Source: Terriglobia bacterium
Lineage (GTDB): Bacteria; Acidobacteriota; Terriglobia; UBA7540
Length of the DNA: 10,771 nt
Reading direction: 5' to 3'
NCBI GenBank assembly: GCA_022866195.1
Contig: JALHUF010000565.1
Coordinates: 1-10,771, forward strand
Shown here: positions 5,752-10,771 of the stretch, piece by piece
Position numbering within the stretch: the stretch's first letter is position 1
Layout of the letters: every line of letters begins with the position of its first letter
Notes under the pieces: model-generated
The model's input: the letters and a program-made list of their open reading frames with translations, nothing else
The model's database searches: none
Told to the model about the DNA's origin: nothing
Made by a program: the position numbers and the translations under genes

Positions 5752-8012
5752 AGCATTCCACCCTCCCGCTGCTGGTTGAACTGGGTTGTGAGGAAATCCC
5801 TGCGCGTTTCCTGGATGACGCCCGCGACGATTTCGGCCGGCAGATGCTTTCTGCGCTGGGGGAGTCCCGGCTCTTGCCGGCTTCGGCCGAGCCGGCCCGG
5901 TGGTATTCAACCCCCCGCCGTCTCACGGTCTGGGTTCCTGCCGTGCTCGCGAAGCAGCCGGATGTGGTGGAGGAGCTTATCGGGCCTCCCGTCAAGGTAG
6001 GACTCGACCCGGCAGGGAAGCCCACCCGGGCTGCCGAGAGCTTTGCCGCGAAGAATGCTGCGCGCGTTGCAGACCTCGTTCAGATAACCACGCCCAAGGG
6101 CCAGTACCTGGCGCTCAAGAAAACCCATAGCGGCCAGGCGGCGGTCGATTTGTTGCCGGGGATCCTCCCCGGTGTGGTCAGCAGTCTGAACTTTCCCAAG
6201 AGCATGTACTGGGTGGCCAAGTCCGGGCCACGGTTCGTCCGGCCCATCCGCTGGATCCTGGCATTGTGGGGGGAGGGCAAGCAGGCACGGACGATTCCCT
6301 TCGAGATTGCCGGGGTGAAGGCCGGGAACGTGACCTGCGGGCACCGGATTCTGGGCAGGGGTGGCCTTCGCGTCCAAGGCTTCGCGGATTACCTGAAGAA
6401 GCTCCAGCAGGCGGGGGTCGAGCTTGATCCAGAGAAGCGGCGCACAAGGATACGAGCCGAAATTAAAGCGTTACTTGAAGATTTGCGGCTAAGGCCCGTT
6501 GAAGACAACTGGCTCGAGGCCTGGATTGTGAATTCTACGGAGTGGCCCACAGCGCTGCTGGGTCAGTTTGATCGGCGCTATCTACACCTGCCACGCGAAA
6601 TCCTGGTGACGGTAATGCGCGACCACCAGAAGTACTTCGCGGTGGAGGACGGCAAAGGAAACCTCCAGCCGCGTTTTGTTACCGTGCTCAATCTGGATGG
6701 CGATACGCAGGGCCGGATCCGCGAGGGTCACCAGCGGGTCCTGAGCGCCCGCTTTGCGGACGCCGAGTTCTTCTGGAACGCTGACCAGAAGGCAACGCTG
6801 CAAGATCGCCGGCCTCTGCTCGACCGGGTTACATACCAGGCGGAGCTGGGCAGCTACGGCGAGAAGGTGCAGCGGATGAAGGCCGTCGCCCGAGAGCTCT
6901 GCGCCGTGCTGGAAGGGTATGCCGGCCCGTGCATCCCTGACGACAGCCTCCTTCCGGACAACGAAAGAGCCCCCAAGGGAGCAGTTCCACGTTTAGTCAG
7001 ATTTGTTCCTATGGTGAGGGAAAGAGTGTTGCGCGCCGTGGAGCTCTGCAAGTCCGATCTTACGACGCAGATGGTGCAAGAATTCCCGGAACTCCAGGGC
7101 GTGGTGGGAGGGCTTTATGCCTCGGCACAGGGAGAGTCCTCCCAAGTTTCTGAGGCGATCTATGACCACTACCTACCGCAGGGCGCTGAGGACCGCTGCC
7201 CACGTTCCATGGTCGGCGCCATAGTCTCCTTGGCCGACAAGATCGACAGTGTGGTGGGGGGATTCGCCGTCGGTCACGAGCCCACGGGATCGAGTGACCC
7301 GTTCGCGCTGCGCCGGCAAGGAAACGGAATAATTAAAGTAATGGTTGAGAATTCCTTGCCGCTGCCTTTGCGCCTGCTGGTGGAGCGGGCGCTGAACATT
7401 CTGACCATCGAGTGGCGCAAGCCGCAGTTGGAAGTCTTTCGCGCGGTGCTGGAATTCCTGGAGGATCGTTTGCGGTACTATCTGGAGACGGTGCGGAGGC
7501 TGCGGTATGACTCGGTGCGCGCCGTCCTGGCGGCGGGCTGGGACGTGCCCGTGGATGCGCTCTGGCGTGCCGAGGCCCTGGAGCGCGTTCGGGGGAGTGA
7601 GAACTTTGAGTCCCTGTCCCTGGCCGCCAAGCGAATCAAGAACATTCTCGGGAAGTCTGCCACCGCCGAGGACTGGCGACCGGGCGAGGTGGACGCAGGA
7701 ATTCTGGAAGAGGGGCCGGAGCGGGAGCTTTATGTTGCCTACGGCTCGGCCGCTGCGGAGGCCGGCCAGCTCACGGCCTCCGGAGAGTACGATAAGGCGC
7801 TGGCAGCGATTGCCGGCTTGCGACCGGCGGTGGACCGGTTCTTCGACAAGGTGTTGGTAATGACCGGGGACCGTGGGGTGCGGCAGAACCGCCTGCGCCT
7901 GCTGGGCAAGCTGGATCAGCTTTTCTCGGGCATAGCGCGGTTTGCCGAGATCGTCGGCGGTCCCGGCGATGTCGACGCGTCGACATTGAGGACAGTGAAG
8001 AGTGACAAGTGA
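5748..8012 (+). CDS. glyS: Glycine--tRNA ligase, beta subunit
   Basis: The beta subunit partners GlyQ and supplies tRNA recognition; in this family it has an HD-like region and a C-terminal anticodon-binding (DALR-type) domain. It starts at GTG, overlapping the glyQ stop by 4 bases, with GGAGG 10 nt upstream. The usual landmarks are present: [14 protein letters not shown] (8-21), NFPKSMYW and [53 protein letters not shown] and DPFALRR (517-523), then the anticodon domain from about 570. At 754 residues it is longer than the roughly 690 of E. coli GlyS. About 32 of the extra residues are an insert near 391-425 just before the AVELCKSDL segment. About 18 more are a tail after the normal end, whose last codons lie in a heptamer repeat. 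Function is not in doubt. Confidence 0.94.
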   Translation: MKHSTLPLLVELGCEEIPARFLDDARDDFGRQMLSALGESRLLPASAEPARWYSTPRRLTVWVPAVLAKQPDVVEELIGPPVKVGLDPAGKPTRAAESFAAKNAARVADLVQITTPKGQYLALKKTHSGQAAVDLLPGILPGVVSSLNFPKSMYWVAKSGPRFVRPIRWILALWGEGKQARTIPFEIAGVKAGNVTCGHRILGRGGLRVQGFADYLKKLQQAGVELDPEKRRTRIRAEIKALLEDLRLRPVEDNWLEAWIVNSTEWPTALLGQFDRRYLHLPREILVTVMRDHQKYFAVEDGKGNLQPRFVTVLNLDGDTQGRIREGHQRVLSARFADAEFFWNADQKATLQDRRPLLDRVTYQAELGSYGEKVQRMKAVARELCAVLEGYAGPCIPDDSLLPDNERAPKGAVPRLVRFVPMVRERVLRAVELCKSDLTTQMVQEFPELQGVVGGLYASAQGESSQVSEAIYDHYLPQGAEDRCPRSMVGAIVSLADKIDSVVGGFAVGHEPTGSSDPFALRRQGNGIIKVMVENSLPLPLRLLVERALNILTIEWRKPQLEVFRAVLEFLEDRLRYYLETVRRLRYDSVRAVLAAGWDVPVDALWRAEALERVRGSENFESLSLAAKRIKNILGKSATAEDWRPGEVDAGILEEGPERELYVAYGSAAAEAGQLTASGEYDKALAAIAGLRPAVDRFFDKVLVMTGDRGVRQNRLRLLGKLDQLFSGIARFAEIVGGPGDVDASTLRTVKSDK
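7969..7986. repeat. Perfect 18-bp palindrome in the glyS tail
   Basis: ATGTCGACGCGTCGACAT reads the same on both strands. It lies in the part of glyS that codes for the extra C-terminal tail, 8 bp before the heptamer array, and its inner 16 bp recur with one change before recO. It could be an operator for ppdK or part of the repeat cluster. Confidence 0.6.
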
Positions 8013-8028
8013 CGAGTGACGAGCGAGA
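7994..8028 (+). repeat. Tandem heptamer array, AGTGACG type, spanning the glyS stop
   Basis: Five consecutive 7-bp units related to AGTGACG run from 7994 to 8028. The third and fourth are identical, the first two differ at one base each, and the last is more diverged. The glyS stop codon TGA (8010-8012) lies inside the third unit, so the array overlaps the end of the gene. Confidence 0.75.
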
Positions 8029-8048
8029 ACGGGCTTGTCAAGGGTCTC

Positions 8049-8108
8049 GAGTTTCCAGTTTCGAATTCCGGTTGGCCGAAAGCTTAAGCGCTGACGGCTG
8101 ACTGCCAC
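8049..8108 (+). repeat. Two further heptamer families in the glyS-ppdK gap
   Basis: Three degenerate units of a GAGTTTC/CAGTTTC type (8049-8069) are followed, 11 bp later, by units related to CGGCTGA (8088-8094 and 8095-8101, with weaker flanking copies). They have the same 7-bp period as the arrays at 7994 and 4715 but different sequences. I see no convincing promoter among them. The rest of the 113-bp gap holds only the ppdK ribosome site. Confidence 0.5.
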
Positions 8109-8125
8109 AAAGCAAAGGAGAAGCA

Positions 8126-10771
8126 ATGACAGAGAAATGCGTCCATTTCTTTGGCGGCGGCAAAGCCGACGGCCACGGAGAGATGAAAGACGTGCTGGGC
8201 GGTAAAGGCGCGGGTCTGGCGGAAATGACCAACGCTGGGCTCCCGGTGCCCCCGGGATTCACCATCGCGACTTCTGCCTGCCGTCTCTATTTTCAGAACG
8301 GCAACAAGACGCCCGAATCAATCCGCGGCGAGGCCCATCAGGCCTTGGAAAAGCTGGAGTCCTTGCTGGGGCAAAAACTGGGCGACCCGCAGCGCCCATT
8401 GCTGGTCTCGGTCCGCTCGGGGGCCAAGTTCTCCATGCCCGGCATGATGGATACGGTCCTCAACCTGGGCATGAACGACACCGTCGTCGAGACTTTTGCC
8501 CGCATGGCCAACAACCCGCGGTTCGCCTACGACAGCTACCGCCGGTTCATCCAGATGTTCGGAAACGTGGTAATGGAGATTCCCAAGACCAAGTTCGAGC
8601 ACGTCTTCGACGGCCAGAAGAAAAAGAAGGGGGTCAAACTCGACACTGAGCTTACCGCCGAAGACTTGAAGGAAGTCATCGCGGGTTACAAGAAAGTCGT
8701 CCGCAAGGAGGCGGGGAAGGACTTTCCCCAGGACCCGCAGGTCCAGCTCGACATGGCCATCGAGGCGGTCTTCCGGTCCTGGTACAACCCGCGCGCCAAG
8801 ACCTACCGGCGCCTGAACAAGATTTCCGACGACCTTGGGACGGCCGTCAATGTCCAGACGATGGTGTTTGGCAATATGGGCGAGACCTCCGGCACCGGCG
8901 TCGGCTTCACCCGCAACCCGGCCACGGGGGCCAAGGAATTCTATGGCGAGTTCCTGATGAACGCCCAGGGGGAGGATGTGGTGGCAGGCGTCCGCACGCC
9001 GGTGCCCATCAAGGAGCTGGAGAAGATCATGCCCGGCGTTTATAACCAGCTCCGCGAATTCACCACCCGCCTGGAGCAGCATTACAAGGACGTCCAGGAC
9101 TTCGAGTTCACCATCCAGGAAGGCACGCTGTACATGCTCCAGACGCGCAACGGCAAGCGCACCGGGCCGGCGGCGGTCAGAATCGCCGTAGAAATGGTGC
9201 GCGAGGGCCTGCTGACGCCACAGGAGGCCATATTGCGCGTGGAGCCCGAGCAGTTGAACCAGTTGCTCCACCCGGTCCTGGACGAGTCGAAGCCGCTCAA
9301 GGTGATCGCCAAGGGTCTGCCGGCTTCGCCGGGAGCGGCGGTGGGCCGGGTGGTCTTCACTGCCGACGAGGCGGTGGTGAAGGGCAAAGCCGACCCGGTG
9401 ATTTTGGTCCGCGCCGAGACTGTCCCGGACGACATCCACGGGATGGAAGTGGCCGTGGGGATTCTCACCTCGCGCGGCGGCATGACGTCGCACGCGGCCG
9501 TAGTTACGCGGGGCATGGGCAAACCTTGTATCGCGGGCTGCGGTGAGGCGGAGGTGGACGACAAGAAGAAACAAATCCGCGTCGGCGAGCTCACCATCAA
9601 AGAGGGCGACTGGATTTCCCTGGATGGCTCGACCGGGCGGGTTATCCTGGGCAAGGCCAACTTGGTCGAGCCGGACCCCCATAGCGGGGTCTTTGCCGAG
9701 TTCATGAAGTGGGCGGACCAGTATCGCCAGCTGGGGGTGCGGGCGAACGCCGACATCCCGCGTGATGCCCTCGTAGCGCGTCGGTTTGGCGCGGAGGGAA
9801 TTGGCCTGTGCCGCACCGAGCACATGTTCTTTGAGAAGGACCGCCTGCCCCACGTCCAACACATGATCATGGCCTGCAAAGATACACAGGACGAGAAGGA
9901 AGCCGAAAAGCTGCACAAGGAGCGACAGGCAGCGCTGGCCAAGCTCCTGCCCCTGCAACGCAAAGACTTCTTCGGACTGTTCAAGGCGATGGACGGTCTG
10001 CCGGTAACCATCCGCACCCTTGACCCGCCCCTGCACGAGTTCCTGCCCAAGCGGGAAGAGTTGATGGTGGAGATTGCGACACTGGAGATCAAGGGTAGGA
10101 AGGGAACCAAATTGAATCGTCTCAAGAAGTTACTGTCGGTTGTTGAAGGATTACATGAGTTGAACCCCATGCTCGGTATGCGCGGTTGCCGGCTGGGCAT
10201 CATGTATCCGGAGATTACGGAGATGCAGGCGCGGGCGATTTTTGAGGCGGCTTGCGACTGCAAGAAGCGGGGCATTGAGGCCAAACCCGAGGTCATGATT
10301 CCGCTGGTGGGCGACGTGAGAGAACTGGCCCTCCAGAAGGAGATCGTCAACCGCGTTGCCGCGGAGGTCTTCAAGAAGAAGGGAGTGAAAGTAGATTACC
10401 TGGTGGGGACGATGATCGAGTTGCCGGCGGCGGCGCTGTCGGCGGCGGAGATTGCCCAGGAGGCGGAGTTCTTCAGCTTTGGGACGAACGACCTCACCCA
10501 GACGACCTTCGGGCTGTCGCGGGATGACTGCGGCAAGATCATCAATGCCTACACGAAGCTGAAGATCTGGCCATCCGATCCGTTTGCGCAGCTTGACCCG
10601 AGGCGCGTCGGCCGGTTGATGAAGCTGGGGACCTCAGAGGGCAGGTCAGCGCGCGCCAACTTAAAAGTAGGCATCTGCGGCGAGCATGGCGGAGATCCCT
10701 CGTCTATCGAGCTGTGCGCCGAGGCCGGCTTGAACTACGTCAGTTGCTCGCCCTACCGGGTGCCGATTGCC
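8126..10771 (+). CDS. ppdK: Pyruvate, phosphate dikinase (3' end cut by window edge)
   Basis: A cytosolic enzyme that interconverts pyruvate + ATP + Pi and PEP + AMP + PPi, serving gluconeogenesis or PPi-based glycolysis. 882 codons are present with no stop; comparison with the roughly 875-residue clostridial enzyme suggests only about 10-20 residues are missing after SCSPYRVPIA. Domains in order: an ATP-grasp-type nucleotide-binding region with GGKGAGLAEM (Lys27) and LLVSVRSGAKFSMPGMMDT (Arg97); the swivelling phosphohistidine domain with GGMTSHAAVVTRGMGKPC, where His456 is the phosphorylated residue; and a C-terminal PEP/pyruvate TIM barrel with GLCRTEHMFF, LGMRGCRLG, FGTNDLTQTTFG (785-796) and GICGEHGGDP, where Cys851 is the expected acid. 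All key residues are intact. AAGGAG lies 5 nt before the ATG. The 113-bp repeat-filled gap after glyS leaves it open whether ppdK has its own promoter. Confidence 0.95.
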   Translation, partial: MTEKCVHFFGGGKADGHGEMKDVLGGKGAGLAEMTNAGLPVPPGFTIATSACRLYFQNGNKTPESIRGEAHQALEKLESLLGQKLGDPQRPLLVSVRSGAKFSMPGMMDTVLNLGMNDTVVETFARMANNPRFAYDSYRRFIQMFGNVVMEIPKTKFEHVFDGQKKKKGVKLDTELTAEDLKEVIAGYKKVVRKEAGKDFPQDPQVQLDMAIEAVFRSWYNPRAKTYRRLNKISDDLGTAVNVQTMVFGNMGETSGTGVGFTRNPATGAKEFYGEFLMNAQGEDVVAGVRTPVPIKELEKIMPGVYNQLREFTTRLEQHYKDVQDFEFTIQEGTLYMLQTRNGKRTGPAAVRIAVEMVREGLLTPQEAILRVEPEQLNQLLHPVLDESKPLKVIAKGLPASPGAAVGRVVFTADEAVVKGKADPVILVRAETVPDDIHGMEVAVGILTSRGGMTSHAAVVTRGMGKPCIAGCGEAEVDDKKKQIRVGELTIKEGDWISLDGSTGRVILGKANLVEPDPHSGVFAEFMKWADQYRQLGVRANADIPRDALVARRFGAEGIGLCRTEHMFFEKDRLPHVQHMIMACKDTQDEKEAEKLHKERQAALAKLLPLQRKDFFGLFKAMDGLPVTIRTLDPPLHEFLPKREELMVEIATLEIKGRKGTKLNRLKKLLSVVEGLHELNPMLGMRGCRLGIMYPEITEMQARAIFEAACDCKKRGIEAKPEVMIPLVGDVRELALQKEIVNRVAAEVFKKKGVKVDYLVGTMIELPAAALSAAEIAQEAEFFSFGTNDLTQTTFGLSRDDCGKIINAYTKLKIWPSDPFAQLDPRRVGRLMKLGTSEGRSARANLKVGICGEHGGDPSSIELCAEAGLNYVSCSPYRVPIA

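Noticed and set aside
4885..5910. Long minus-strand open frame opposite glyQ/glyS
   Set aside because: Antisense to two certain genes; low-complexity composition typical of GC-rich shadows.
8035..8070. Promoter for ppdK using TTGTCA at 8035
   Set aside because: No acceptable -10 hexamer at 16-18 bp; the nearest (TCGAAT) is 20 bp away and lies in a heptamer repeat.
7994..8108. CRISPR array
   Set aside because: Units are 7 bp and contiguous with no spacers; no cas genes nearby.
8318..10036. Long minus-strand open frame opposite ppdK
   Set aside because: It lies entirely antisense to an intact, motif-complete dikinase, and its translation shows no recognisable family.

Overview
The window looks like ordinary chromosome of a GC-rich soil- or sediment-type bacterium. 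Acidobacteriota is my best guess, from the overall feel of the pyruvate phosphate dikinase and glycyl-tRNA synthetase sequences, the recO-glyQ-glyS-ppdK order and the short heptamer repeats between genes. This is inference and no database was consulted. I see no phage, plasmid, transposase, CRISPR, tRNA or rRNA.

Left third (about 99-3428), minus strand: a compact three-gene set read right to left. First is a PfkB-family carbohydrate kinase, which starts at a TTG codon behind a perfect AGGAGG. Four bases later comes a short-chain dehydrogenase reading frame that has lost its middle, including the catalytic region. It overlaps by 4 bases a DUF2207 membrane protein with a signal peptide or N-terminal anchor. 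The spacing suggests one transcript.

Centre (3429-3954): a divergent intergenic region of about 525 bp. It holds an AT-rich patch, a fair minus-strand promoter, a perfect DnaA box, a GC-rich leader with repeated GGTGC words, and a weak plus-strand promoter before recO.

Right two thirds (3955-10771), plus strand: recO (DNA repair), glyQ and glyS (the two subunits of tetrameric glycyl-tRNA synthetase, overlapping by 4 bases) and ppdK (pyruvate phosphate dikinase, running off the right edge with only a short C-terminal end missing). These are housekeeping genes of repair, translation and central carbon metabolism. Their grouping looks like positional conservation rather than a pathway.

The structure not explained by genes lies in the two plus-strand gaps. 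Both hold arrays of degenerate 7-bp repeats. In the recO-glyQ gap they are inverted and form an 18-bp stem. In the glyS-ppdK gap three different heptamer families follow one another, and the first of them supplies the last codons and the stop of glyS. A perfect 18-bp palindrome at the end of glyS has a one-mismatch 16-bp counterpart just before recO. I do not see a convincing new multi-gene system here. The repeats and the deleted dehydrogenase are the items most worth checking.
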